In this document: in pieces, positions 24,024 to 34,897 of the stretch
Numbering within the stretch: the stretch's first letter is position 1
How the letters are laid out: each line of letters begins with the position of its first letter
Source: Pochonia chlamydosporia 170
Lineage: Eukaryota; Ascomycota; Sordariomycetes; Hypocreales; Clavicipitaceae
Length of the DNA: 64,000 nucleotides
Direction: 5' to 3'
Assembly (NCBI RefSeq): GCF_001653235.2
Contig: NC_035795.1
Location: 434,001-498,000, forward strand
Notes under the pieces: generated by a model
What the model was told of the DNA's origin: nothing
The model's database searches: none
Seen by the model: the letters and a program-made list of their open reading frames with translations, nothing else
Position numbers and translations under genes: made by a program

Positions 24024-24698
24024 ATGGCCGCCTTTTTTCCGCTCATCTCGGAGATATTGCCAATGCTTATGCCCGCCACAACACATGTGACGCGGGCCAG
24101 AGATCTCGAGCCGAAGCATCCCACCGTTGAAGGTCCGGTAACCATAAGGGCGGCGGTTGTGGGCAAGTGTGATACCATGTCTGCCACCGGTGAGTTCTCT
24201 GCCACAATTTTTACAATAACGCCATGTTGTATATGCTCCAGTTAAGGTAACATTGCCCGAAAGTCCTGACAGTTCGACCACAATCCGAGACGGCAGTTCA
24301 TCACAACAGTGAACAAGGTTCGTGTCAAGCTGCCCCGACCTGTATATTGGTCCTGCGTACGGGTCGTTGCCGGCTGTGCTCTGCCTGCTACGCCCTCCAT
24401 CCCGGTGATGCCAATATTTCCTGGCATGCCAGTATAGCTAACCCTCACACTTGTAGATGCCATCATGTACACGGTTTCTGGGACTGGAACTCTCATAGTA
24501 AATGAGGGCTTCGAGTCGGAGCTTCGGAAGCACGACATGACCGCAGGTGACTTCGCATTTGTTCCCGCTTGGACTGAACACCAGGTGGCCAATAAAAACG
24601 ATGTAGATCTTGTTTTCATCGTGATACATGGCGGATCGCGTCCGGTTGGTGCCACACTGGACGATTGGGGTGGCAACGAAACCACACCACAGAGCTGA
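24024..24698 (+). CDS. Small cupin-domain protein
   Basis: Three proposed exons: 24024-24189, 24264-24317 and 24457-24698, giving 153 aa with all phases closing. The middle exon is only 54 nt. Exon 1 gives HVTRARDLEPKHPTVEGP and GKCDTMSAT; exons 2-3 give TVRPQSETAVHHNSEQDAI and MYTVSGTGTLIVNEG (cupin motif 1 with HH..E), then GDFAFVPAWTEHQVANK (motif 2 with EHQ) and an IHGGSRPVGATLDDWGG tail. Single beta-barrel cupins of this type occur in many fungi as small metal-binding proteins of unknown reaction. The start at 24024 has a good context (ACC before ATG, G after); ATGs at 24063 and 24069 are alternatives. Intron 1 has a weak acceptor (GAAAG) and intron 2 a GTTCGT donor, so transcripts should confirm them. 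Convergent with the hydrolase gene, 102 bp away. Confidence 0.75.
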
Positions 24699-24800
24699 AG
24701 TAGCATTTATGTATGCTATGTATAAATGTTGACACCTCCGGTACGTCATTCGAGGCCAATAAATCCTAATTTATCCATCATGCAGCAAGACAATTTGCAA

Positions 24801-26333
24801 TCAACCAAGCCTTTGGATGAGCTGAAGGACTCTTTCAAAATCCTTCCTCCTGTCAAACACCTGGGCGTGGTCCAGATGAGGGAAGACAAGGACCTCCACG
24901 TCGTCTACATCTCTCCGGTCTCTCCCCTTTGCCTGACTACTAGCTTCAAGTCCATTTATGACTTCTGGACAGTCTGTCAAATACTGGGAAACTGCTGTCG
25001 TATCCACAATCAGGTCTCTTCCAGACAAGCATACTGCCACTCTTCGGGCGTTATGGCCGCCACCTGGATCTACTATCAAGTCTTCCTTCCAAAGAATATT
25101 TTCTCTCCAGAAGAAATGCCTGCCAAGGCAGTGCGCCACTCCCAGGTCAGTGCTCGCGAAATACCAAAGCTGCCACTCATTTGCTCGTTTCGGTATCCGT
25201 CGAGTGAAGTTGTAAGCGACGTTTGGCAAGTGGAGAAGAATTGTCACAGGGTCAATAAGGATGACTGATTCAATTCTGCTTCTTAGTGATGGCGACCGTA
25301 GCATATGTGTGGTAGGAATTGACCCATATGAATGAGACACCAATGTGAACTTCTTCCAACTGTGGTGCTGGTCCAGGATGTTAGCCATCATATTCAATAG
25401 TTCGTCCTTTCGAGAAGGGACATCCGTAAGTCGAAAAGAGATTGGAAGCATCTCTGGTACGATGATTCCGACTTCACCGGAAGCGCTGATGCTGCGTAAT
25501 TCCAGTATAAACCATGCATATGTCCACAGGCCTATGCCAATCCCGTGCCAGAACACAATGGGCCGCCTGCTTCCATCGGTATGAGGCAGATACCAGTAGC
25601 TGAGCTCGGCGGCTGGTGAACGATGCTTGGCAAAGAGCTCCTGCGGGCGAGGCGGGAAGGTTCTCCAGGCTTCCTGAGATTGCCTTGCATAATAGCGGAA
25701 TCCGTACCAGGAAAGTAAGAAGTGCGTGGCCATGTCAACTATAAATACAATACAGTACCACAGCAAGCATCTGTAGTGAGTAGATATGCCGTCCAGAGTG
25801 AGACGGAGGCTCCTAGCAGAACCGTATCCATCCCGTAATGAATGTCCAAGGCGCGATTCCGTCAGGGTAACGTATTCATTGACTTCGGTCCAAACAGATT
25901 GGGGCACAGTTTCCACGTTGCCGTCTTTCACTTCCATATCGAAAAAAGCCCATAAGAAGAATTCCTGTAAATTGCCTCGACGAATGTCATCCAAATCTGC
26001 ACCGAGGAACCACCAACGCAAATATTCATCAAGATGAGGAGTATGTGCAAGGCAGCTGTTGAATAGCTCTCTCCGCTCGATATGAGATAACGGAGCAGGA
26101 TGCTCCGCAGCACAATTCAGCCGTCTCTTGTGTGGACTGTATATCAAGATGAAAAACAATGCCTCGGCCAATAGCAAGGCAACCAGAATGAGGTTTCCTG
26201 TCCCATACCATGTTGAGGTTTCTCGCAGAAAAACATTGTAAAGAAAAGTGATGATATATAGGACTGGAAGATATTGAAATAAACATATGAGAATGCGAAT
26301 CTCTATTAACTCGCAGAAAGACGTGCCAATCAT
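24801..26333 (-). CDS. Membrane-anchored alpha/beta-hydrolase
   Basis: Single-exon protein of 510 aa from the ATG at 26333 (context ACC ATG A); the frame extends a little further upstream without an ATG. Two hydrophobic segments lie near the N-terminus (about residues 12-37 and 47-66) and another near 190-210. The hydrolase core has an oxyanion-hole motif WHGIGIGL (about 262-269), a nucleophile elbow SHSYG with Ser335, Asp candidates in SGRDLIVDT (about 437-446), and a terminal His489 in LDHAQVF. This is a full Ser-Asp-His set, so it is probably an active serine hydrolase (esterase or lipase-like) in an internal membrane. The substrate is unknown. A polytopic fungal hydrolase family with the WYLPHTDG...PIVFWHGIGIG pattern is known from genomes, but I cannot name a characterised member. 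Confidence 0.82.
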   Translation of the reverse strand: MIGTSFCELIEIRILICLFQYLPVLYIITFLYNVFLRETSTWYGTGNLILVALLLAEALFFILIYSPHKRRLNCAAEHPAPLSHIERRELFNSCLAHTPHLDEYLRWWFLGADLDDIRRGNLQEFFLWAFFDMEVKDGNVETVPQSVWTEVNEYVTLTESRLGHSLRDGYGSARSLRLTLDGISTHYRCLLWYCIVFIVDMATHFLLSWYGFRYYARQSQEAWRTFPPRPQELFAKHRSPAAELSYWYLPHTDGSRRPIVFWHGIGIGLWTYAWFILELRSISASGEVGIIVPEMLPISFRLTDVPSRKDELLNMMANILDQHHSWKKFTLVSHSYGSIPTTHMLRSPSLRSRIESVILIDPVTILLHLPNVAYNFTRRIPKRANEWQLWYFASTDLGVAHCLGRHFFWRENILWKEDLIVDPGGGHNARRVAVCLSGRDLIVDTTAVSQYLTDCPEVINGLEASSQAKGRDRRDVDDVEVLVFPHLDHAQVFDRRKDFERVLQLIQRLG

Positions 26334-27251
26334 GGTGATATGTAGTGAACTGAATGGTCCCTTTCCACTATGATACGACAAGAGTTTGTCTATGCTTCAT
26401 TCCTCTAAGCATGAGTTAGAACCTTTGAGATAATTATGGCGGTTATTATCCTTTTCTCGCATATGAAGGTTTCCTGTCATTACCAGTCGTTCCCTGGGCG
26501 AATTTTTTTTAGTTGGCTCATGCATAAATTTTATGATGTCAGTATGCGAAATTACCACTGAGGAGGTGGGTTGAAATCTTGTAGACGATGAGGTACGCCA
26601 TATGTGTGCGTGTTGCGGTCCATGAACTAGGCACAGTTGATCGATATGATAGTGATGTAGATATCTGCTGTCTCAAAGTCCGAGATGATGTTCTAGCCAA
26701 TGCATGGTCAAGTGGCAGTAAATCTCTCGATATCTCCCACGCAGACAATTTCTAGGTGCAAGGCATTTGACGACAGGGAATGAGAGCTTGGTCTCCTGAA
26801 TCTTCGTATCGGTAACCCTGCTGAACCCTCCAGAAAGCATTTACAATGTGCGGCGCAATCCTCGGCGGGTCAGGCTAAACTGGCTCTGTTTGAGGTCGAG
26901 CTTCAGATGGTCAAGGCGTAACGCGGGTTGTGTGGCATTCAAAACGGCGGTTTTGGACTTCACTGGATGAAGCACCTTCGTACTTTAGTCGCGGAGAGGT
27001 TGGCTGCCATTCGAATACTTAATGGGGAGGGGTTCTGCTCGCGAAATTGATGTTCGAACATGAAAATGGCCGGAGAAAGGCCAAGTCGGACGAAGGTAGC
27101 AAGCGCACTACAATCAATGTCCAATTGATTGGTGTCTGGTCACAACACGCACGCGAACCACACATGCCCCGGTCAAATGTCTCAGGAACGTTGACGCTCT
27201 CCCACACATGCATGTGCTGAAGCCGACTGGACACGGAGACTGGAAGGAGCC
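26334..27251. other. Divergent intergenic region
   Basis: Lies between the starts of the hydrolase gene (-) and the DUF1769 gene (+), presumably with both promoters. No gene, repeat or RNA recognised. Confidence 0.65.
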
Positions 27252-28653
27252 ATGCTGTCAGCCCCGCCAGCCAATCGAACGATGGCAGTCCTCGACGTCA
27301 TGACCTTGGACAAGATTGACCTTCAAAAATCCACCAAAAGTTCCTCACTGCTCGACAAAAGAGGGAAATTTTTCTCTCAAGTTGGAAAACTCGCCTCCCT
27401 CCGAAACAGACACAGCTCTGACAGCGGTGAAATCATGGCAGAGAAATACATTTTGCGTATAACCGCCGGCCCAACCTATGATGCCGCCACTCATGTTGAA
27501 GTACCAGTGAACAAACCTCAGCCGATTGAAATCAAGAGCCACAACGCGCACATTGAGCTGAACGTCAGAATTCAAGGCTATAACGGCCTGCCCTTGGATT
27601 CACCATCCACATCACCCTACTTCTCGGCAGAGCCGCATGCGAAAAGCAACGACCAGTACAGTATTTCCATGAAATTTACACCTCTGAGGCCCGCAGTCGT
27701 TGGGGATCGTCTGGGAAACCATGAGGCTGATGCCGCGGCGACTGAGGAAGCCTGCCCAGACGGAAAAGCTGAGGGGATAGGCGGGCATGATCTGCAGTTT
27801 GGTAACGACTTTGATCGCCCTATTCGAGATAAACTACCTCCTGGATTTAACACCGCCATGAACATAGTGAAATGGTGGATCGATCCTGGTCTCGATGGCG
27901 ACGCCTATGCAGATAGGCCGTTCTTGTATGGACCTGCGTTGAGTTCTTTCAACTCCATTCATCTTGGACCTGGCGAATACTCAGAAGATAAGGGTGGGCT
28001 GTGGTTTGAGGAGGGCGGCGATGAAAAGGGAATGGGCACCCGCCAAGCTATGGGTGTTCCGGAGGACAGCAAAGCTCGGATGAAATGGGCATTAAAGGAC
28101 GACAGCAAAAGCAAGTGGACGTTTGAGTATGGAAGCACATACGGATTGGACTTTTTTAATCCGTACCTTGATTTCACCAACCTGGCTTTGAACCTGCCTG
28201 GCTTTCAGCTGCCAATCGTGAAGTACTGGGATGGCCAAGGGCTACGGTAAGAAACAGTGCCCCCGTCGCTCAAGCTGTGTTGCTTTAATGCTGTTTATGT
28301 GTTTTTTGCACCACTGAAGCCGTCCTTTGGTGTTTTTGTTTTTTTTTTCCTTTTTTTTCTTCAGCGTTTTAACCAAGAATCACAGGCGCTCACACGAACT
28401 TAGATATGTCCTACGTAACAAGCAAACAGCAGAGGCATACCTAGTCATTGTATTCACGATTTATCTTCGCGAAGATGTCAACGAGGATGGCACACTCAAA
28501 GAGGGGGCAAGTGATCGGGTAGCAGAACGACAAGACCCGACTCAAGCTTCCCACGAACAGCACGGCGATGCAAAAGCCATGCAACAACCAAACGGCAAAC
28601 TACCGCCGAGTAATGGAGGTGTGGAAGTCACAAGTCCCGACGATGTCGATTAG
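27252..28653 (+). CDS. DUF1769 family conserved fungal protein
   Basis: Two proposed exons, 27252-28246 and 28386-28653 (420 aa). The 139-nt intron has donor GTAAGA and acceptor ACAG and contains long T runs. The conserved domain begins at AEKYILRITAGPTYD and includes the markers KSHNAHIELNVRIQGYNGLP, NDFDRPIRDKLPPGFNTA, WWIDPGLDGDAYADRPFLYG, KYWDGQ and, across the splice, HELRYVLRNKQTAEAYLVIV. DUF1769 proteins are widespread in fungi and lack a defined biochemical role; no enzyme motif is visible. The first ~55 residues are basic and variable. An in-frame ATG at 27282 is an alternative start. The Glu/Asp/Gln-rich C-terminus is probably disordered. Confidence 0.85.
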
Positions 28654-29097
28654 ACGCCATGTTGCAACCACAATCTTCAGCATGTATGTTGGGGAAGACA
28701 CCCTTTCCTCCAATTCATTACCTTGATAGTTAGAATTAGAGCTTCGAGACATTACCCTGTACACTTTGGTTAGGACTTACGCAAAGTGAAGCGTCGTTGA
28801 ACTACTACGCAGGAACGTGGGACGTGAAGTATCAACAATGATAACAAGCTTGGCGCTATGAGACTTGATATTACACGACATGAAGATTAACGATTCACGA
28901 CCATTGCGACGACACAGTAAAATGCGCCGAAAAGAAAAGCGGCAAGGGCGTGGACGATGAAGCACGCAAAGGAATAGTGGCTGGATCAGCAGTGTTTTGG
29001 ATTTGATGTCAACTTGATCAAATAGAGTCTAGACAAGCCACCATCAGAAGACAATGGTCGGTTCTCTCTGGACTGTGCAGGAAGAAGGCCAACTCTC

Positions 29098-29177
29098 TAG
29101 GTACCTAGGTAGTTGATAGCAGGTAGCTACATACCTAGGTAGGTGAGCTAAAGCGCCCAAGTACCTACCTAGGTGGG
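29098..29177. repeat. Cluster of TACCTAGGTA palindromes
   Basis: At least three copies of ACCTAGGT-type palindromes with partial copies (TAGGTAGGT, TACCTACCT) in 80 bp. The same motif recurs at 63684-63766 and near 22938. Function unknown. Confidence 0.75.
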
Positions 29178-29597
29178 TAATGAGCGTAATCACCACTCAT
29201 GAAAATTCCCTTTGGACGGGATCGGAGTTTGGCGCAGATAATTTCTCCAGAATTTTGACCATTTGCCGCGAGTTACAACCGAGTGGAATCCATGCAACGC
29301 CAAAGCCGAGTGAGTATGGGGTAAGGCATGGCTGGCTGGTTTTGTTTCGACCAATGCGTCGAAGCTAGAAGGCCTACTAGTCTAACTGTTGAACTGGTGG
29401 CGTTCAAATGTTGGCGTTCGCCGGCTGTAATCGGGAATAACTCACACAGCCTCTGACCTGAAGAGGTTGGAACTTTATTTCAAATTGACCACACTGGTGA
29501 CCTTGTCATTCACCACGACTGTCAAAACTGCAAGCGTCAATCCAACTGATGGTAAGAGTCAGCCCTGCTTGTCTACAAGTGGGAGTTAAAGGAGGGT

Positions 29598-29621
29598 TTG
29601 TTGTTGTTGTTGTTGTTGTTG
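29598..29621. repeat. (TTG)8 microsatellite
   Basis: Eight uninterrupted TTG triplets in intergenic DNA. Confidence 0.9.
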
Positions 29622-29844
29622 AGTGGACGCGTCGATGTCCATCATTGTCAGGTCTGGTTGGTTTGATAAACTTTCAAGGAGCACGAATATGCGTTGACTC
29701 GGTGGGAGGACAAGAGGACAAGAGGGCAAGAGAACAAGAGGGAAACTGTTCAGTGCAAGCTCGGTGCAGGTGAACAGGAAAGGGATCAACCAGGTCGGGT
29801 TTCATTGGATGATGGATGAAAAGATCTGGTCATTGCTTATTCCC

Positions 29845-29866
29845 GTCTGGTCTGGTCTGGTCTGGT
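29845..29866. repeat. (GTCTG)4 pentanucleotide array
   Basis: Four tandem GTCTG units plus a partial unit. The same unit forms a longer array at 44171-44195 and appears as one or two copies at several other intergenic sites. Confidence 0.9.
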
Positions 29867-30080
29867 TAGTGCCTCAACTGTCGTTTCCAAGTTCTCCAGC
29901 AACAAACCACACGTGCATGCAGATGGCAATCCAGACTTCGGGCACCAGGAAGAGGAAAATGAGCGATCAAATATCAATGTCCCGTCTGGCCTAGTCTCTT
30001 CCCCACGAATACCGTGGTTCAAGTAACAAATCGGTACGGTCTGGTCTATGTCACGTCAAGTCAGGTCATGTCCAGATGTC

Positions 30081-30104
30081 GACATGGACATGGACATGGA
30101 CATG
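30081..30104. repeat. (GACATG)4 hexanucleotide array
   Basis: Four tandem GACATG units; a two-copy relative lies about 40 bp downstream and another at about 52978-52990. Confidence 0.88.
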
Positions 30105-30677
30105 GACCAACGCCTCCCGAGTACCAGCAGATCCAGCGAACCAGACATGGACATGGACGCCCTCCATGCCGAACAGAAACCGGGTTAACGTTGACTTGAC
30201 GTTGGTCATTTGTCATGGTTCAATAAACGACTTGGACGTGGGGCTCGGATGCAGAGCTTGACGCACTACTCGCACCTTTCGCACTATTTGAACAAAACAT
30301 TCTTATTCCCGTTCATGTCCGCCTCAATACCATGTCATGCTTCGCCCTTTACCCACACATGGTGTAAAACAAACCAGACCCCCATCGCCGTTCACCGCAG
30401 ACAAGAGGTCTGCGTTCTTGGCCCCATGTTGAGGACACGACATTCCGTTGTGGGTTCAATGTTCCCCCAGGCTGAGAGGTTCACCAGACTTAAGACGACC
30501 AGACTTGACCTGACATTTTGATTTCAACTTGCGCACCCCATCTGTGTAGCATTTTCGGCACCTCAACTGTCCTGTTACATTGGTCTCAAACCTACAAGCA
30601 GTCTGGTCTGCCTCTCACAACAACGGGGGAAGCCACGCTGGGCTGCCTATTAGGTACCAGACCAGACATCTGGTACC

Positions 30678-32708
30678 ATGGCCGACGCCGACGCCGACGC
30701 TCACGTCGTTGGAGCTGGAGCTGGAGCTGGAGCTGGACCTGGACCTGGAGCCGGAGTCGTACGTGACTCCTCGGGCGAGCATACAAACGACGAGCCGGGC
30801 CGTCATTCATTCAGCATCAGTGAGCAAAAGGCTCTATCCGCCTCCGAAATGTGTGAAAAACAACGCGATTCGGTAAATCAGCCAGCAATAGTTGATGGCA
30901 ACTACCGCATCACATATTTTTACCTGTCCTTCGATACAGTATTGCCCTCCGTCCCAACGCCCCAGCAAGGCGCCTATTCAGATGCGTCCAAAGTGCCGCC
31001 ATGTCCTGACTTAAAGCCATATATGTCACCTTTGAAATGGAGTCCAGCTCGAAAAAACGTTTCCTTGGCACTCTCCTGTATTGCCACATTTCTCACTGCG
31101 TATACGGCGGGCTGCTATTCACCGCCGGCCGGCATCATTGCCCATGACCTCGGCACAACGCGAATAGTCACATTGGTGGGCATTACCACGTTTTGCATGG
31201 GTTTCGCCTTGGCTCCCATGGCCCTGGCACCCATATCAGAGATTTGGGGTCGCTTCCCCGTCTTCATCATTGCCGGCGTCATATTCGTCGTCTTTCAGGC
31301 TGTTTGCTCTGTCATGCCTCATATTGCAGCGCTCCTCGTAGCCCGATTTTGGGTCGGAGCTGGCGCTTCAGTATTCAGCTCCGTCGTCGGTGGTGTCATT
31401 GCGGATCTCTGGGATAAGAGTGAACGCAACACACCCATGGCCTTGTTCAGCGGCTCTGTTCTGGCAGGCACTGGAGCTGGTCCGCTGGTTGGCACGGCTT
31501 TCATGAAGACGCTCGGTCAGACCACGATAGCGTGGAAGTGGACTTTTTGGCATCAGGTCATACTAGACGGTGTGCTTCTCATCTTTCTGATATTCCTGTT
31601 CAAGGAAAGCAGGGCCTCTGTCTTGCTTACAAGAAAGGCTAAAAAGCTCAACCAGTGGTATGAAGAGCTGGAATCAAATGGCATATATGGAATGCGCATG
31701 CAAGATTCCTCTGTGCCCGCCATTGCTTACTCGGCGTCGTCCAGCGACACAGTTTTGTCAACTACCGCAGATACACCGAAAGGCACATGTACTCAAGAGA
31801 AGATGGGAGACAGCCAAATCCGACACCTGCGTATCCGTTGGGTCGTCAAGGAAGATGAACAGCGCCCACCTGTTTGGCAGATGATGGCTACGTCGGTGAG
31901 GCGGCCGTTCCATATGCTATTCACCGAACCTGTCGTGTTTTCGTTTTCACTCTGGGCAGCGTTTTCTTGGGCCGTCCTGTACATGTCCTTCTCCGTTGTA
32001 CCCTTTCTCTATCAAAACAACTACAATCTTGCTAGCCGAGTATACGGGGCCATCATTGCAGCAGCCGCGTTGGCAACTTTTGTGAGCATTTTGCAACAAC
32101 ATCTTCTCAAACACCCGCAATGGCGAGCCCATGATGACGGCTTCGAGTATTCTGACTCCAAGTTTTGGGCATTTATGAGACAACGATTCCCGACCGATTC
32201 CCCCGAAGCACGACTCTACTTTGCTTGCGTTACCGCACTGCTACTACCAGCCGGCCTATTTGGGGCCTTCTTATGTCCGGAATATATGAGCGGCTATGCG
32301 GAAGCCATAGGTCTCGGTTTTGCCATCTGGGGTATTTACTCCATATACCTAGCAACATTTAACTACTTGGCGGATTCGTACCACATATACGCCTCTTCAG
32401 CGTTGGCAGCCCAGAACTTTTGTCGTAACGTTCTCGGCGGCATATTTCCACTTATTGTCAACGCCATGTTCACAAACTTGGGCCTCAGAGGCGCTGGAGG
32501 TATGCTAGGCGGCATTGCTATGGTCTTGTCCATCATTCCCTGGGTCTTGCTGTTTTTTGGTGAAAGAATCCGGTCACGCAGTAAACTGGCTATTGTGAGT
32601 ACCAGAGTCCCCAAGCTGTATTTGCGCGAAAGATTCCCTCTAACCGTAACTCAAGCTGCTTCAACAATAGCAATGGCGAACACCGACGTCGCAAAACAGA
32701 GTGACTAG
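30678..32708 (+). CDS. MFS transporter, DHA1-type drug/polyamine:H+ antiporter
   Basis: Single-exon protein of 676 aa predicted to export small molecules across the plasma membrane by proton antiport. After a long cytoplasmic N-terminus, transmembrane segments begin near residue 130 (SLALSCIATFLTAYTAGCY). The DHA1 loop signature SEIWGRFPVFIIAG follows TM2-3, and the motif-C-like GSVLAGTGAGPLVG lies in TM5. A long central loop (about 310-405) separates the two six-helix halves, and the C-terminal half ends near residue 635. The loop with HPQWRAHDDGFEYSD resembles fungal Tpo/yeast-type polyamine and drug transporters. Residues 2-27 are encoded by repeats: GCCGAC units give an Ala-Asp run and GGAGCT units give a Gly-Ala then Gly-Pro run. 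The substrate cannot be deduced. The neighbouring genes are housekeeping. Confidence 0.88.
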   Translation: MADADADAHVVGAGAGAGAGPGPGAGVVRDSSGEHTNDEPGRHSFSISEQKALSASEMCEKQRDSVNQPAIVDGNYRITYFYLSFDTVLPSVPTPQQGAYSDASKVPPCPDLKPYMSPLKWSPARKNVSLALSCIATFLTAYTAGCYSPPAGIIAHDLGTTRIVTLVGITTFCMGFALAPMALAPISEIWGRFPVFIIAGVIFVVFQAVCSVMPHIAALLVARFWVGAGASVFSSVVGGVIADLWDKSERNTPMALFSGSVLAGTGAGPLVGTAFMKTLGQTTIAWKWTFWHQVILDGVLLIFLIFLFKESRASVLLTRKAKKLNQWYEELESNGIYGMRMQDSSVPAIAYSASSSDTVLSTTADTPKGTCTQEKMGDSQIRHLRIRWVVKEDEQRPPVWQMMATSVRRPFHMLFTEPVVFSFSLWAAFSWAVLYMSFSVVPFLYQNNYNLASRVYGAIIAAAALATFVSILQQHLLKHPQWRAHDDGFEYSDSKFWAFMRQRFPTDSPEARLYFACVTALLLPAGLFGAFLCPEYMSGYAEAIGLGFAIWGIYSIYLATFNYLADSYHIYASSALAAQNFCRNVLGGIFPLIVNAMFTNLGLRGAGGMLGGIAMVLSIIPWVLLFFGERIRSRSKLAIVSTRVPKLYLRERFPLTVTQAASTIAMANTDVAKQSD

Positions 32709-33352
32709 CCGTGGAATTACCTAGTGACCCTTGATGAGGGCCGCAGATCGCAACCAAAGATAAATGCCCGTGCAGTGGTTAGAAGCATCAGCACATAGAC
32801 TATATGATAGATTAGCAGCAGGCCCTTTTTCCCTCGATAAGTATGCCATATGATGGGCTAATTACATTTCAGTTGTCAAATTCAATTGGTAGCAAACTAT
32901 GCGACATCCAAAAACAATATTATGCCCTATTATCTGCAGCCAACGCCATGTCATAGTCACTGTACAAGAACATATAACTTTGGAGGACGAAAAAGGGCAG
33001 CAGGTAGTAAATGTTGCGAGCTGAACACAGGTGAGCTGTGTAGAGGCTAGAGGTAAGTAGAAAGCTGCCCATTATCTCAGCTGTAGATATGTACATAAAT
33101 CGATTTGCATTCCTCTACATGGGTCGTACCGACGCACAGCATCCTTTGGCACGTGGGTCTTGTGCAGTGAAGTTTTTTGTAGATTTAGTTGTCGGTCAAG
33201 GCTAAATCCTGTGGCTGAGATGACATCCGACCTTGGTAGCAGACGATTCCTTTGACCTATGAGGATTGTTCAAAACTCAAAGACAGCCATTGTATAACCT
33301 TCTCTTGAATGTGTCTAATTATTGAAGTAACGCAACTTGACGCGTAGGTAGG
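32709..33352. other. Convergent intergenic region
   Basis: AT-rich 3' regions of the MFS and PBDC1 genes; no gene recognised. Confidence 0.65.
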
Positions 33353-34103
33353 CTATTTCGACTTGGCTTTCTGAGCTTGCGCCTGCTCGTAAATCCAATC
33401 GTTCAAACCGTTTTTATTTCTGTTCACAGTTAAATTAGTCTGGGTTCCGGCCAGCTCTAGGATCGACAATCTTTGATACGTACCTGGCGATTTCAATGGC
33501 ATAAAACTGCATTCGAGGCACTGAGATGAACAAACAACATCAGCTAAAGATGGAATAGCTAATCACAAGTCGGGCAGCGGTCTTACCAAATATAGTAGTG
33601 TTCTCCTCATATTCTGACTTGGCGTTATTACGCACCATTGTCCCAAAATTGTAGTCATCGACCTTCTTTTCATAGGCCATCATGAAGTTCCTCCACCGTT
33701 CCTTGCCATCTTTACTTTTCATCTCGTCTTCGTCCACGGTAGCAGCGGGGTCAAAGTCGGGAAAGGCTTCTTTGAGATGATTATAAATATCATCGTCCAT
33801 CTTCGTTAGGCGCAGAGTTGAGCCCTTGACCTTCTCCAATATCGACCAATACGTTTGCATGTGCTGGACAACTGCAAGGCGAGGGTTAGCGATCATTACA
33901 GTCCTAATTTACAAGTTCGTCATGGGCAAACCTTTGACGGCAAACTGTTTCTCCATCTAGATTCCGCGGCGGATGCTGTCAGCGAGCTGGGACACAAATT
34001 GACGAGAATGTGACATTTGGGTGTGGTTTCGACGTACATCCTCCATGTTTCCGGCATCCTCAGCATTGAAGTTCGCCGGAACATTTCCTCCAGAAACAGA
34101 CAT
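33353..34103 (-). CDS. PBDC1 / Chp1 (yeast YPL225W) family protein
   Basis: Small conserved eukaryotic protein; the yeast relative was described as a ribosome-associated chaperone for elongation factor eEF1A. Proposed exons on the minus strand: 34103-34038, 33956-33932 (25 nt), 33871-33587, 33520-33484 (37 nt) and 33419-33353, giving 159 aa. Introns are 60-81 nt with CTAAC/CTGAC-like branches and every phase closes. Exon 1 encodes MSVSGGNVPANFNAEDAGN; exon 2 MEKQFAVK; exon 3 HMQTYWSILEKVKGS, LRLTKMDDDIYNHL, FPDFDP and GKERWRNFMMAYEKKVDDYN; exon 4 PRMQFYAIEIAR; exon 5 NKNGLNDWIYEQAQAQ. These are the hallmark blocks of the family. The annotation name polysaccharide biosynthesis domain is historical. 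The gene is divergent from the ABC exporter. Confidence 0.9.
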
Positions 34104-34897
34104 GCTCTCCATGGGATCCATTATGGCGTCTGGTCAAACAATGTAATTGGGATCGCTTTTGATTATCTGCCCGTTCAGCCCGTGTCGTCGGCTAGTGTTC
34201 TTCACAATTTGTCGATGTCGTTTCACGAAGGGAAAAAAATAGTCGATCTACGTGGGGTCGGTTGTGGTGGGATTTTGACTTTGACTCCAATGGAGGGGCA
34301 CATGCACATGCACACACCAATGTCTGGTCTGGTTTTGTTTGCTTTCTTCAATCTTCTTCACAGCACCAGCAGCTATCTGCCCCGCCCGCCCAGCTATGAC
34401 ATCAAAGTCGCTTGTAGCCAGACCTCATACAGTATATATACTGTACGACACTGTGATCGGCACTGCGTTCCGACTTCACGTATCCTGCCTTCTTCCTCTT
34501 GGCCACCAGCATGGCGTAAATAGAGAGAGTCCTTCGTTTGCCATCGAGCTATCCTATTGTCGTCTCCCTTTCTTCTACTTGGTTCTTTTCACCACTGCAC
34601 CACTGCGGATATGAAGATGTTTCGGAACAATAGTGCGCAACCAAGTTGGACAATGGGGTGCCTCATGCACTTTGGCCATTCTCACTACAGAGTGTCAATA
34701 AAATCGTTGTTGGTCCAGCCCGAAGATCATGTCATTCTGCGTACCGTGTAAAGAATCGTTATCTCACCTTATCCAATATATATTTTCTGCTGTTTGGTAC
34801 TCAGCCTCAATGGTTTTTGCAACTTGCCTCCTCTGGGCACGTTTCTTTCCTCCATTTTATCATCAAGAACATCTGCTAGGGCCTGGAAGAATCCGTT
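34104..34897. other. Divergent promoter region between PBDC1 and ABC exporter genes
   Basis: Contains a GTCTGGTCTGG motif at about 34322-34333 and short open frames without recognisable features. Promoters of both genes are expected here. Confidence 0.6.

Larger units (their letters stand above)
28654..30677. other. Repeat-rich intergenic region
   Basis: Two kilobases with no supported gene but many short repeats: TACCTAGGTA palindromes, a (TTG)8 microsatellite, a (GTCTG)4 array and a (GACATG)4 array, each listed separately. The right end has a CCAGACCAGACATCTGG inverted arrangement just before the MFS start codon. Confidence 0.65.
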
